Below, piece after piece: positions 36,947-44,901 of a stretch of 64,000 bases of DNA. This DNA is from UBA8949 sp942493365. GTDB lineage: Bacteria; Bacillota; Clostridia; Saccharofermentanales; UBA5734. Each line of letters begins with the position of its first letter. The first letter of the stretch is position 1. Position numbers and translations under genes: made by a program. The stretch spans positions 1,240,001-1,304,000 of the forward strand of contig OW818697.1 of NCBI GenBank assembly GCA_942493365.1, given 5' to 3'. Below the pieces are notes generated by a model. It was not told the DNA's origin. It worked only from the letters and a program-made list of their open reading frames with translations, and did not search any database.

Positions 36947-38176
36947 TCAAAACCCGACTTTGACAAAACGCTCAAACATCTCTGGTCCGTTTTCGAGATA
37001 ATAGCCGGTCGCCCGGCAGTTGGCTTCGTCGTAGGCGACCGCCGGTTTATAGTCGCGGCCGTCGCTGCTGTAGCAGACGAAGGGGACGGGGTCGCTGGTG
37101 TGGGTGCGCAGCGACAGCGGCGTGGGGTGGTCGGGCATCAACAGGAGCCTATAATCCTCGCCGGTGGCCAGACGGTTTTGTTCGAGATAATCCCAAACCG
37201 GGCCGACAATTTTCTGGTCGATCAGCTCAATCGAGCGGACCTTGTTGTCGCATTCGGCGCGATGGCCGCACTCGTCCGGCGCTTCAACATGCAAATAGAT
37301 GTAGTCTTGGCCGCGCTTGAATTCGTCGATGGCCGCCTGGGCCTTGCCGTCAAAATTGGTGTGAATGTTGCCGGTTACGCCGGGCACTTCGACGACGCGT
37401 AGGCCGGCGCAGATGCCGAGGCCCTGAATGAGGTCGACGGCCGAGATGACCGAGCCTTTGAGGTGAAAGGTTTCGGACAGGTCGGGCAGCTGCGGGCGGG
37501 TGCCCTGGCCCCAGACCCAGATCGAATTGGCCGGGTTGAGCTGGCGGTTGACGCGCGCCTTGTTGACCGGGTGATCCTTGAGAAAGACGGCGCTGGCTGT
37601 CATCATCTGGAGCAGTTGCTCGGCACCCTCGCCGGTTGGCAGATAATCGCCGATGCGGCGGGTCAGGATATCATGGGGCGGCACCAGGGTCATTTTCTGC
37701 AGGCCGTTTTTCCAGATCAGGCAGTGCCGATAGCTTTTGCCGGGATAGAAACAAAACTCGTCGTCTGCAAAATGCTTGTTGACCGTCTCGATGATGCGGG
37801 CGGCCTCGTCGCTGCCGATTTCGTCGGCGGAATAATCGAGCATGACGCGATCGGCATAGTTTTCGGCTTCGGACAGGGTGACCAGATTGCAGCGGAAGGC
37901 AATGTCGCCCGGCTCCATCTCGATCGACATGCTGATGGCTTCGAGCGGCGAGCGGCCACTGTAGAAGATGCGCGGGTCGTAACCCATCACAGACATGTTG
38001 GCGGTGTCGCTGCCGGGGGCGAGGCCGTCGGGCACGGTTTTGACCATGCCGGCCAGTCCCTCGCGGGCCAACTGGTCCATGTGAGGCTTATGGGCCAGCT
38101 CGAGCGGGGTCTTGCCCTGAAACTGGGGCACCGGCAGATCGGACATGCCGTCACCGAGAAAAATGATGTATTTCAT
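36947..38176 (-). CDS. apgM: Cofactor-independent phosphoglycerate mutase (ApgM type)
   Basis: A 409-residue alkaline-phosphatase-superfamily mutase of the archaeal-like type, converting 3- and 2-phosphoglycerate in glycolysis. The metal motif FLGDGMSD is at residue 7, the catalytic serine motif PGSDTANMSVMGYDP near 55, and HVEAPDECGH and LMPDHPTP complete the site. The start ATG overlaps the stop of an upstream small membrane gene (ATGA), so they form an operon. Confidence 0.95.
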   Translation of the reverse strand: MKYIIFLGDGMSDLPVPQFQGKTPLELAHKPHMDQLAREGLAGMVKTVPDGLAPGSDTANMSVMGYDPRIFYSGRSPLEAISMSIEMEPGDIAFRCNLVTLSEAENYADRVMLDYSADEIGSDEAARIIETVNKHFADDEFCFYPGKSYRHCLIWKNGLQKMTLVPPHDILTRRIGDYLPTGEGAEQLLQMMTASAVFLKDHPVNKARVNRQLNPANSIWVWGQGTRPQLPDLSETFHLKGSVISAVDLIQGLGICAGLRVVEVPGVTGNIHTNFDGKAQAAIDEFKRGQDYIYLHVEAPDECGHRAECDNKVRSIELIDQKIVGPVWDYLEQNRLATGEDYRLLLMPDHPTPLSLRTHTSDPVPFVCYSSDGRDYKPAVAYDEANCRATGYYLENGPEMFERFVKVGF

Positions 38177-38451
38177 ACGCGGCGAATGGCGCGAATGGTA
38201 AAGCCGGCAACGCTGGAATTGGCGGCAGCGGTCTGGCGCGGCGCTGGTGATGATTCGCTCATCATCATGGCGACGGCGGCGGTCAGCACAGCAATGATGG
38301 CCGGATCCTGAACGTTCCCAACAGGCGCAACAGCAGGTGAGGCCGCTATGCTGGACGCGCTACGCAGCAATCGTGGGCGACGCAGCGCGAGCAGACTACA
38401 GCCGAGTGCGATCAAGGATAAACCAATTGAAACCCAGGCAAGTTCGGGCAT
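38173..38451 (-). CDS. OadG-like small membrane protein
   Basis: A 92-residue protein with a single N-terminal membrane helix (LAWVSIGLSLIALGCSLLAL), a flexible Ser/Pro/Ala middle, the conserved IIAVLTAAVAMMM segment and a final GFTIRAIRRV. This is the pattern of the gamma subunit of sodium-pumping biotin-dependent decarboxylases. No alpha or beta subunit or biotin carrier is in the window. I start at ATG 38451, preceded by AGGAGG; the longer frame is unlikely. It overlaps apgM by four bases. Confidence 0.65.
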   Translation of the reverse strand: MPELAWVSIGLSLIALGCSLLALRRPRLLRSASSIAASPAVAPVGNVQDPAIIAVLTAAVAMMMSESSPAPRQTAAANSSVAGFTIRAIRRV

Positions 38452-38479
38452 AACATTACCTCCTGAACAATTACTCATT

Positions 38480-38508
38480 ATTTTAGCCCAAGTCACGTTG
38501 ATGCGCAA
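38480..38508 (-). promoter_or_regulatory. Promoter of the OadG-like/apgM operon
   Basis: Minus-strand TTGCGC (38503-38508), 17-base spacer, TAAAAT (38480-38485). Confidence 0.55.
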
Positions 38509-38587
38509 TCGCCTGGGCGTAACCCAGCGACTTGATTATTGGCACATAGATTGATAGATTGAACATATTAAGGCAGGGGAGTGCAAC

Positions 38588-39304
38588 ATGCAATCAATCA
38601 ATCAACAGTTCAGGCTGCCCGACTTGCGGCGGATCACCATCTTTGTCGGGGCCTATGGCAGCGGCAAATCCGAGATCAGCGTCAATTTTGCCCGCTGGCT
38701 GGCGGCGTCCGGTCGGGCCACGACCTTGTGTGACCTCGACATCATCAATCCCTTCTATCGCTCGGCTGATGCCCGGGAGGCCGTCGAAGCAGCTGGCATC
38801 CGCCTGATTTCGCCCCAATACGCCGGGACCAACGTCGATGTGCCGGCCGTGCCGGGCGCGGTGTACTCGGTGTTTGACGAACAGGATCGCATGGCGGTGC
38901 TGGACATCGGCGGCGAAGACCTCGGCAGCCGCGTCGTGGCTTCGCTGCGGCCGCAGATTCAGGCGCAGATTCAGGACATCGCCCTCTACATGGTGGTCAA
39001 TCCCTATCGACCCTTCACCGACACGCCCGAAAAAATCCGCGTCATTGCCCGCGAACTGGAAACCGCCGCCGGCCTGCCGCTCCAGGGGCTGGTCCACAAC
39101 GCCAACCTGCTGGAACACGGCGATGCCATTTTGCTAACCGACAGCTGGCCGACTGTAGCAGCGGCAGCGACTTTGCTCAAGCTGCCCATAGTCTTTGCCG
39201 CCGCGCTGGACGAAGCGGTGCCGGGCATGTGGGGCGCTACAACGCCGCAGGGTCTGCCGCTGCTGCGATTGCAGCGATCCATCTGGTATGCCGACGCCCA
39301 ATAA
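38588..39304 (+). CDS. P-loop ATP-binding protein of the MinD/ParA-like fold
   Basis: A 238-residue protein with Walker A GAYGSGKSE near residue 21, an aspartate strand CDLDIINPFYRS near 50, and VLDIGGEDLGSR as the Walker B/switch region. It resembles small uncharacterised ATPases that occur near 2-oxoacid:ferredoxin oxidoreductase genes in Clostridia; the vor genes are 2.6 kb downstream. Biochemical role unknown. AGGGGA precedes the ATG. Confidence 0.75.
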   Translation: MQSINQQFRLPDLRRITIFVGAYGSGKSEISVNFARWLAASGRATTLCDLDIINPFYRSADAREAVEAAGIRLISPQYAGTNVDVPAVPGAVYSVFDEQDRMAVLDIGGEDLGSRVVASLRPQIQAQIQDIALYMVVNPYRPFTDTPEKIRVIARELETAAGLPLQGLVHNANLLEHGDAILLTDSWPTVAAAATLLKLPIVFAAALDEAVPGMWGATTPQGLPLLRLQRSIWYADAQ

Positions 39305-39365
39305 TATGCCGTCTAGAGGGTATAATCATTGATCAAAGGCATTATTAAAATTGTGAAAATATTTG

Positions 39366-39394
39366 TTGCGAAATCACATCTGATCAGGTAACAT
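39366..39394 (+). promoter_or_regulatory. Promoter of the TPR membrane-protein gene
   Basis: TTGCGA (39366-39371), 17-base spacer, TAACAT (39389-39394). Confidence 0.45.
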
Positions 39395-39457
39395 GATGTC
39401 GAATTAATGTCATATCGGTCCGTACTCAATTCGATCATGAACAGGAGAATGCGCTTC

Positions 39458-40525
39458 ATGGACAATGATGAATTTGGACAATCCTATTCCTATTCTGAAT
39501 CAAGCGGTCAGACCTGTGTCATTTGCAACATCTCTCCCAAAGATACCACCGAGAATCCTAAATCACAATTTTGCACTGGATGCCGCGAACGCCAGATCAA
39601 ATACCCGGTTCCTAAATGGATCTGGGCTGTTTTAGTTGTGATTGCCGTCGCGGTCATATTTGCGTCGTCGAGATTGCCCGCTTTGCTGAAAGATTTCAAA
39701 ATATTCAAAGCAGCAGAAACGTCATACAACCAGGGTTATTACAATACTGCAGCCAATGCCTTTATGACAATCAGTGAAGCCAACCAAAGCAAAACCCTGA
39801 TCAACGAACTTCTCTTTTTGTCTTTGTTCAAAGCTCAGCGTTTCGACGAGGCCAGTATTGTTCTGGATGACCATTTGTTTGAGGTTGATTTATCCGAACA
39901 AAATTTTGATCAAATCAGTATTGGCTGCGACATCCTGGAAAAATACTGGTTCACTTATGATAAGATTCTAACAATAATCTCAGATCAGACTGCCATCGAC
40001 GACCCGAGTCTCATGAAAGCCAATATCTCTGATTTGCAAGGAAACGACAGCTATGATCAGTCCTTGGTTTTATATTACCTTGCGTTGACGAGTGAAACCT
40101 ATGATGAATATGAACAACTCCTCCAGCAAGCCTATGAAGAAGGACCGCGGTATACCTTCTATTTGTCTATGATTGGCAATTTTTTTAGAACTCAGGGTAA
40201 CTATGATCAGGCCACAGAAAACTATGATAAAGCACTGACTTTCAATCATGACGATGAAGGGGCTCTAAAAGGTCTCGGTATTATCTGTCTGATTGAAGGC
40301 GACAAAGTCAAAGGTTTGGATTACATCCAAAAAGCTTACGTTGCTAATCCGAATGGGCTTTATGTGGCTGAAGCCTATGCTGTGGCATTAAACGAGAATG
40401 GCCGAACCGACGAAGCCGAGGCTTTGTTTTTTGAAATCACGAATGGTGAATACTACGAATATGATCCGACCTTTGAGAACTATTTTGCCGGTACCGGATC
40501 GCTTGAAGCGATTTATTTGAGCTGA
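39458..40525 (+). CDS. Zinc-ribbon, membrane-anchored TPR protein
   Basis: A 355-residue protein. A CVIC...CTGC pair near residues 20-42 suggests a small zinc ribbon in the cytoplasm, followed by one membrane helix (IWAVLVVIAVAVIFASS) and tetratricopeptide-like repeats outside (NYDQATENYDKALTFNHDDEGALKGLG, then a second similar unit). It may assemble other envelope proteins. I begin at ATG 39458 with AGGAG ten bases upstream. The next gene, a membrane metalloprotease, is 15 bases away and probably linked. Confidence 0.75.
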   Translation: MDNDEFGQSYSYSESSGQTCVICNISPKDTTENPKSQFCTGCRERQIKYPVPKWIWAVLVVIAVAVIFASSRLPALLKDFKIFKAAETSYNQGYYNTAANAFMTISEANQSKTLINELLFLSLFKAQRFDEASIVLDDHLFEVDLSEQNFDQISIGCDILEKYWFTYDKILTIISDQTAIDDPSLMKANISDLQGNDSYDQSLVLYYLALTSETYDEYEQLLQQAYEEGPRYTFYLSMIGNFFRTQGNYDQATENYDKALTFNHDDEGALKGLGIICLIEGDKVKGLDYIQKAYVANPNGLYVAEAYAVALNENGRTDEAEALFFEITNGEYYEYDPTFENYFAGTGSLEAIYLS

Positions 40526-40540
40526 GAAAGGAAAATTGTT

Positions 40541-41077
40541 ATGTTTTTTATTCCCGGTATCCTGATCACAATCATAACCTTTCCCGGCGTGATCGTGCAC
40601 GAATTGGCGCATCAGCTGTTTTGCCGTCTGGCTCGCATACCGGTCTTTAAAGTGTGCTATTTTCAGTTTAAAAATCCCTGCGGTTATGTCATTCATGAAG
40701 CGAGTGAAAATCCGTGGAAAAACCTGATCATCAGTGTCGGCCCCTTTATTCTCAATACCGTCGTCGGCGCAGTGATTCTTGTCCCGGCTTCGATTGATCT
40801 TTTTAAATTCAGCAATTACGGGAATCCACTCTCACTGCTCTTGGGCTGGCTGGGACTATCCATTCTCATGCATGCCTTTCCCAGCAGCGGGGATGCCAAG
40901 AGCCTTTACGAAAGCGTCATCAAAAACAAGTCGGTCAACCTGCTGGCCAAAATCGTTGTCTTTCCAGTTATTGGCTTCATCTGGATCGGCGCGATTGGCA
41001 GCGTGTTCTGGCTCGATTTGATCTATGCCGCCGCAATTGGCTATCTGGTACCTGAAATCATCGCTTTGACGCTTTAA
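40541..41077 (+). CDS. Small membrane zinc metalloprotease
   Basis: A 178-residue protein with four or five membrane helices. HELAHQ at residues 20-25 is an HExxH zinc motif within the first helix, as in membrane-embedded M50-like proteases. A further acidic ligand could be the aspartate in SSGDAKSL near residue 126. The family is close to the metalloprotease-like DUF3267 group. Substrate unknown; the linked TPR protein may be a partner. AAAGGA lies upstream of the ATG. Confidence 0.75.
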   Translation: MFFIPGILITIITFPGVIVHELAHQLFCRLARIPVFKVCYFQFKNPCGYVIHEASENPWKNLIISVGPFILNTVVGAVILVPASIDLFKFSNYGNPLSLLLGWLGLSILMHAFPSSGDAKSLYESVIKNKSVNLLAKIVVFPVIGFIWIGAIGSVFWLDLIYAAAIGYLVPEIIALTL

Positions 41078-41093
41078 GTTCTGTTTTCCATGC

Positions 41094-41122
41094 TTGCCTG
41101 ATCCTCCAAAAATCTCTATAAT
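41094..41122 (+). promoter_or_regulatory. Promoter of the vor operon
   Basis: TTGCCT (41094-41099), 17-base spacer, TATAAT (41117-41122); GGAGG and the ferredoxin ATG follow. Confidence 0.75.
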
Positions 41123-41153
41123 GATGAAGATTCAAATTTTCTGGAGGACAAAC

Positions 41154-41360
41154 ATGGCTAAAGTCGAATTTAGAGAAGAACGCTGCAAAGGCTGCGGCTT
41201 GTGTGTGGCGGTCTGCCCGCGCAAGATCATCGTGATGCGCCAGGACCAGCTGAATAGTAAAGGCTTCCACCCGGCCGGCGTCGACCAGATGGATCAATGT
41301 ACCGGATGCGCGTTTTGCGCGACCATTTGTCCGGACTGTGTCATCGAAGTATGGCGTTAG
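41154..41360 (+). CDS. vorD: 2-Oxoacid:ferredoxin oxidoreductase, ferredoxin-like delta subunit
   Basis: A 68-residue protein with two 4Fe-4S motifs, CKGCGLCVAVCP and CTGCAFCATICPDC, that carries electrons from the TPP subunit to ferredoxin. GGAGG precedes ATG 41154. It is the first gene of a four-gene operon with tight spacing. Which 2-oxo acid is used (branched-chain, 2-oxoglutarate or other) is not decided by the sequence. Confidence 0.9.
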   Translation: MAKVEFREERCKGCGLCVAVCPRKIIVMRQDQLNSKGFHPAGVDQMDQCTGCAFCATICPDCVIEVWR

Positions 41361-41371
41361 GAGATGGAATC

Positions 41372-42436
41372 ATGAGCAACAGAGTTTTAATGAAGGGCAA
41401 CGAAGCCATCGCCGAAGCTGCGGTCAGAGCCGGGTGCCGGCATTATTTCGGCTACCCGATCACCCCCCAGACCGAAATCATGCACTATATGGCCAAACGG
41501 ATGGTCGAGGTCGATGGGACATTCGTCCAGGCCGAGAGCGAAGTCGCGGCCATCAATATGGTTTACGGTGCCGCCGCCGCGGGTGCGCGCGTCCTGACCT
41601 CCAGCTCCAGCCCCGGCATCAGCCTCAAACAGGAAGGGTTTTCCTACATTGCCGGTGCTGAACTGCCAGCCGTCGTGGTCAACATCGTCCGCGCCGGCCC
41701 CGGACTGGGCGGCATTTTGCCGTCGCAAGGCGATTATTTCCAGGCGACCAAGGGCGGCGGGCACGGCGATTACCGCAACATCGTGCTCGCCCCGGCCAGC
41801 GTGCAGGAGTTGTATGAGCTGACCGTCGAGGCCTTCAACATGGCTGATCACTACCGCATGCTGGTGTTGATTCTGGGCGATGGCGCGTTGGGCCAGATGA
41901 TGGAGCCGGTCGAATTTCACGCCGAAGAGCCGATCGAAAGCTACGACAAGAGCTGGGCGCTGACCGGCACCCAGGGCAAGCGCGACCACAACACCATCCA
42001 GTCGATTTATATTGAGGCCGATGTCATGGAGGCCTTCAACAAAAAGCTCCAGGCCAAGTACGCCGAGGTCACCCAAAACGAAACCCGCGTCGAGGTCGTT
42101 AATTGCGACGATGCCGAGGTCATTATCACGGCTTTCGGCACCTGCAGCCGCATCTGCAAAAATATCATTCGCCAGTCGGCTGAGCTGGGCATCAAGGTCG
42201 GCATGATCCGGCCGATCACCCTCTGGCCGTTCCCATCTGCGGCCATCGCCGCGGCGGCCGATCAACCCTCGCTCAAGGGTTTCCTCGATATCGAACTCAA
42301 CTGCGGCCAAATGGTCGAGGACGTCCGTTTGGCCGTCAACGGCAAAAAACCGGTGAGCTTTTTCGGACGCACCGGCGGCAACCTGCCGACGCAGAAGGAA
42401 ATCATGGAACAGATCAGGGCGATAGCGGGGAGATGA
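41372..42436 (+). CDS. vorB: 2-Oxoacid:ferredoxin oxidoreductase alpha subunit (VorB type)
   Basis: A 354-residue pyrimidine-binding domain protein. RVLMKGNEAIAEAAVRAGCRHYFGYPITPQTEI is the family N-terminus; TSSSSPGISLKQEG and RAGPGLGGILPSQGDY are conserved TPP-site motifs. Clostridial homologues are annotated as 3-methyl-2-oxobutanoate dehydrogenase VorB, suggesting branched-chain 2-oxo acids, which would fit ilvE. ATG 41372 has AGGAG upstream; the longer frame overlaps the ferredoxin gene. Confidence 0.93.
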   Translation: MSNRVLMKGNEAIAEAAVRAGCRHYFGYPITPQTEIMHYMAKRMVEVDGTFVQAESEVAAINMVYGAAAAGARVLTSSSSPGISLKQEGFSYIAGAELPAVVVNIVRAGPGLGGILPSQGDYFQATKGGGHGDYRNIVLAPASVQELYELTVEAFNMADHYRMLVLILGDGALGQMMEPVEFHAEEPIESYDKSWALTGTQGKRDHNTIQSIYIEADVMEAFNKKLQAKYAEVTQNETRVEVVNCDDAEVIITAFGTCSRICKNIIRQSAELGIKVGMIRPITLWPFPSAAIAAAADQPSLKGFLDIELNCGQMVEDVRLAVNGKKPVSFFGRTGGNLPTQKEIMEQIRAIAGR

Positions 42437-43194
42437 GCACAATGGAAAAAGTTTTTTCGACAACCGAGGGCTTGCTCGACAGGCCCATGCATTATTGCCC
42501 CGGCTGCACCCACGGCATCATCCACCGGCTGATCGCCGAAGTCATGTGCGAGATGGGCATCCTGGACACCGCCATTGGCGTTTCGCCGGTGGGCTGCACT
42601 TATAACAATTACATCTACTTTGCCTGCGACATGATCCAGGCCGCGCACGGTCGCGCCCCGGCGGTGGCCACCGGCATCAAGCGCGTGCATCCCGATAACA
42701 TGGTCTTCACCTACCAAGGTGACGGTGACCTAGCCGCCATCGGCACGGCCGAGATTGTCCACGCGGCCGCCCGCGGCGAAAAAATCACCACGATTTTTGT
42801 CAACAACGCCGTCTACGGCATGACCTCGGGCCAGATGGCCCCGACCACCCTGCTCGGGCAGGTCACCACGACCTCACCGCTCGGTCGCGACTCGGCGGTG
42901 CAGGGCTACCCGATCAACGTTAGTGAAATGCTGGCTACGCTGCCGGGCGCTGTCTACATCGAGCGCGTCGCCGTCAACAATTTCAAAAACATCAACCAGG
43001 CCAAGAAGGCCATCCGCAAGGCTTTCCAGGTCCAACAGCAACGTCTGGGCTTTTCGATGGTCGAAATCCTCTCGACCTGCCCGACCAACTGGGGCAAAGA
43101 CCCGGTGGCCTCGCTGCGCTGGATGGAGGACGCCATGTTCAAACAGTACCCGCTCGGCGTCTACCGCGGCCAGGATCTGGAGGTGGCCAAATGA
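42433..43194 (+). CDS. vorA: 2-Oxoacid:ferredoxin oxidoreductase TPP-binding beta subunit
   Basis: A 253-residue subunit with YCPGCTHGIIHRL at the N-terminus and the TPP/Mg motif YQGDGDLAAIGTAE with VNNAVYGMTSGQ downstream. It overlaps the vorB stop by four bases. The alternative ATG at 42442 has better spacing from GGGGAG, so the start is uncertain by three residues. Confidence 0.93.
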   Translation: MSTMEKVFSTTEGLLDRPMHYCPGCTHGIIHRLIAEVMCEMGILDTAIGVSPVGCTYNNYIYFACDMIQAAHGRAPAVATGIKRVHPDNMVFTYQGDGDLAAIGTAEIVHAAARGEKITTIFVNNAVYGMTSGQMAPTTLLGQVTTTSPLGRDSAVQGYPINVSEMLATLPGAVYIERVAVNNFKNINQAKKAIRKAFQVQQQRLGFSMVEILSTCPTNWGKDPVASLRWMEDAMFKQYPLGVYRGQDLEVAK

Positions 43195-43727
43195 TTGATT
43201 TTTCGATTATTCTCGCCGGTTTCGGCGGCCAGGGCATCTTGTCAGCCGGCAAATTCATCGCCGAATCAGCCCTCATGGAAGGCCGCGAGGTCTCCTGGTT
43301 TCCGTCCTACGGCCCGGAAATGCGCGGCGGCACCGCCAATTGCAGCGTCGTCATCTCGGATGAAGCCATCGGTTCGCCGGTCATCAATGACGCCGACGTG
43401 CTGATCGCCATGAACGGCCCCTCGCTGGAAAAATTCGCCGCCACCGTCAAACCCGGCGGCCTGATCATCGTTGACAGCACCCTGGTCAAGGGCCAACCCG
43501 GCCGCAGCGATATCAAATTTATCGCCATCCCGGCCTCCACACTGGCCGAAGCAATGGGCAATATGAATTTTGCTTCCATCGCGCTGCTCGGCTGCTTGGC
43601 TCATCAGACCGGCGCCTTCAGCCGCGAATCCTTCGAGATCGGGCTGACCGAGACGCTGGCTGCCAAGCACCATCACCTGATCCCGCAAGAAATGGCGGCG
43701 TTTGATCAAGGCGGAACGTTCGAATAA
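43191..43727 (+). CDS. vorC: 2-Oxoacid:ferredoxin oxidoreductase gamma subunit
   Basis: A 178-residue gamma subunit: ILAGFGGQGILSAGKFIA is the family signature, with SYGPEMRGGTANCSVVISD following. It overlaps the previous gene by four bases and completes the delta-alpha-beta-gamma set. The stop codon lies inside a perfect 17-pair hairpin. Confidence 0.93.
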   Translation: MIDFSIILAGFGGQGILSAGKFIAESALMEGREVSWFPSYGPEMRGGTANCSVVISDEAIGSPVINDADVLIAMNGPSLEKFAATVKPGGLIIVDSTLVKGQPGRSDIKFIAIPASTLAEAMGNMNFASIALLGCLAHQTGAFSRESFEIGLTETLAAKHHHLIPQEMAAFDQGGTFE

Positions 43728-43753
43728 AAGACGCAAGCGTCTTTTATTCGAAC
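43718..43753 (+). terminator. Hairpin across the vorC stop codon
   Basis: Seventeen-pair perfect inverted repeat with a two-base AA loop; the left arm contains the last codon and TAA of vorC. No T tract follows; instead the right arm runs into a heptad array. Confidence 0.7.
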
Positions 43754-43832
43754 AGGTAACAGGCAACAGGCAACAGGTAGAAGGTAACAGGTAACAGGTA
43801 GCAGGTAACAGGTAACAGGTAACAACGAACAG
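43749..43832 (+). repeat. Heptad array E (12 units)
   Basis: Twelve phased units: CGAACAG first, then GTAACAG, GCAACAG, GTAGAAG and GTAGCAG variants, closing with GTAACAA and CGAACAG. The first unit overlaps the right arm of the vorC hairpin. Confidence 0.8.
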
Positions 43833-43864
43833 TTGCGGATGGTAAATCCTGAATAAATAGATGG

Positions 43865-43888
43865 CGCTCGCAAAAGCGAGCGTTTTTT
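43865..43888 (+). terminator. Terminator between the two heptad arrays
   Basis: Stem CGCTCGC and GCGAGCG with an AAAA loop, then six T. It would stop the vor operon. Confidence 0.8.
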
Positions 43889-43918
43889 ATTTTTGTTTCA
43901 AGGATTCTCATTCCGACG

Positions 43919-43988
43919 TTGTTCGTTGTTACCTGTTACCTGTTCGTTGTTACCTGTTACCTGTTCGTTGTTACCTTTTAGCTGTTCG
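43919..43988 (-). repeat. Heptad array F (10 units)
   Basis: Read on the minus strand: CGAACAG, CTAAAAG, GTAACAA, then repeats of CGAACAG, GTAACAG and GTAACAA. It faces array E head to head across the terminator at 43865 and begins next to the amidase terminator. Together the two arrays fill most of 43728-44013, which has no gene. Confidence 0.8.
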
Positions 43989-43990
43989 TT

Positions 43991-44015
43991 AAAAAGTTGG
44001 CTTTGCCAACTTTTT
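43991..44015. terminator. Terminator of the amidase gene
   Basis: Eleven-pair perfect stem, AAAAAGTTGGC and GCCAACTTTTT with a TTT loop. It overlaps the stop codon of the amidase gene and works on both strands. Confidence 0.8.
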
Positions 44016-44886
44016 ACCTCATCGGTATCCGCGCGATAAAGTCGGCGTAGCCTTGGCAGAGCTCCATCTGGTAGTCGGGGTTGTTGAGCAGTTTGTCCTC
44101 GGCGGCATTGGTCATGTAGCCCATTTCGACCAGATAGCTGGGGATCTCATTGGCCCAATTGAGACCGGTGTAGACGCTGCTGGGGTGGACGCCGTTGTTT
44201 TTGGCACCGGTGTACTGGCACAGTTCGTCGGCCAGCCACTGTCCCCAGACCTCGACTTCTGCGGCGTAAGGCCCGGTGTCATTGACGTAGATGCCAACGC
44301 CGTTGGCGGCGGGTTTGCCGCCGTTGCAATGGACGCGAAGGTAAGCGTCGGGGTTGAGGTAAACGGCCATCAGGGCGCGTTCCATATTGGAGATATCGAC
44401 GTCGTGGGAGGTGCGGATCATGTAGACCTCACAGCCCTGGGCTTCCAGATAGGCCTTGAGCTTGAAGCTGAAGTCGAGGTTGTAGACGTATTCCGGGATG
44501 ATGCCGCTGGTTCCTGGTGATGTTTTTCGTTTTGTTTCAGTCGTCCAGGGCGCGATCAATTCCTGATCGTAGTTTGGAATCGCCTGATGACCCGGATCGA
44601 GCACGACGAAATGGCCGGCCAAACGGTCGGGATCGATCGTCTGCGGCGTGTAGGGAATGATCAGACCGCTCGAGGCGGCGTTGGTTGGCCTTGTTGTCGG
44701 GGCCGCCGTGGGTACCGGCGTCGGCGCTGGCGTTGGCGTAGGCGTAGGCGTCGGACTTGGTGCGGGCGTGGGGGTTGCGGTGGTCGCTGCCGCGGTCGAT
44801 GCTGTCGTGTTGACCGGCACCAGCGAACAGCCAGCCAGCAGCAGGCAACACAAGATCAGGGAGAGGGCTCCCTTCAAGAATTTCAT
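44014..44886 (-). CDS. N-acetylmuramoyl-L-alanine amidase lipoprotein
   Basis: Zinc amidase (Amidase_3) that cleaves the peptide stem from peptidoglycan. A lipobox LLAGC near residue 21 tethers it outside the membrane; a Thr/Pro/Ala-rich linker (residues 28-70) reaches to the wall, then the catalytic domain follows with VLDPGHQ (zinc His), PEYVYNLDF (Glu), LRVHCNGG (His) and LVEMGYMTN (catalytic Glu). ATG 44886 is preceded by GGAGG. Confidence 0.92.
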   Translation of the reverse strand: MKFLKGALSLILCCLLLAGCSLVPVNTTASTAAATTATPTPAPSPTPTPTPTPAPTPVPTAAPTTRPTNAASSGLIIPYTPQTIDPDRLAGHFVVLDPGHQAIPNYDQELIAPWTTETKRKTSPGTSGIIPEYVYNLDFSFKLKAYLEAQGCEVYMIRTSHDVDISNMERALMAVYLNPDAYLRVHCNGGKPAANGVGIYVNDTGPYAAEVEVWGQWLADELCQYTGAKNNGVHPSSVYTGLNWANEIPSYLVEMGYMTNAAEDKLLNNPDYQMELCQGYADFIARIPMR

Positions 44887-44901
44887 CAAATCCTCCGATG
44901 A

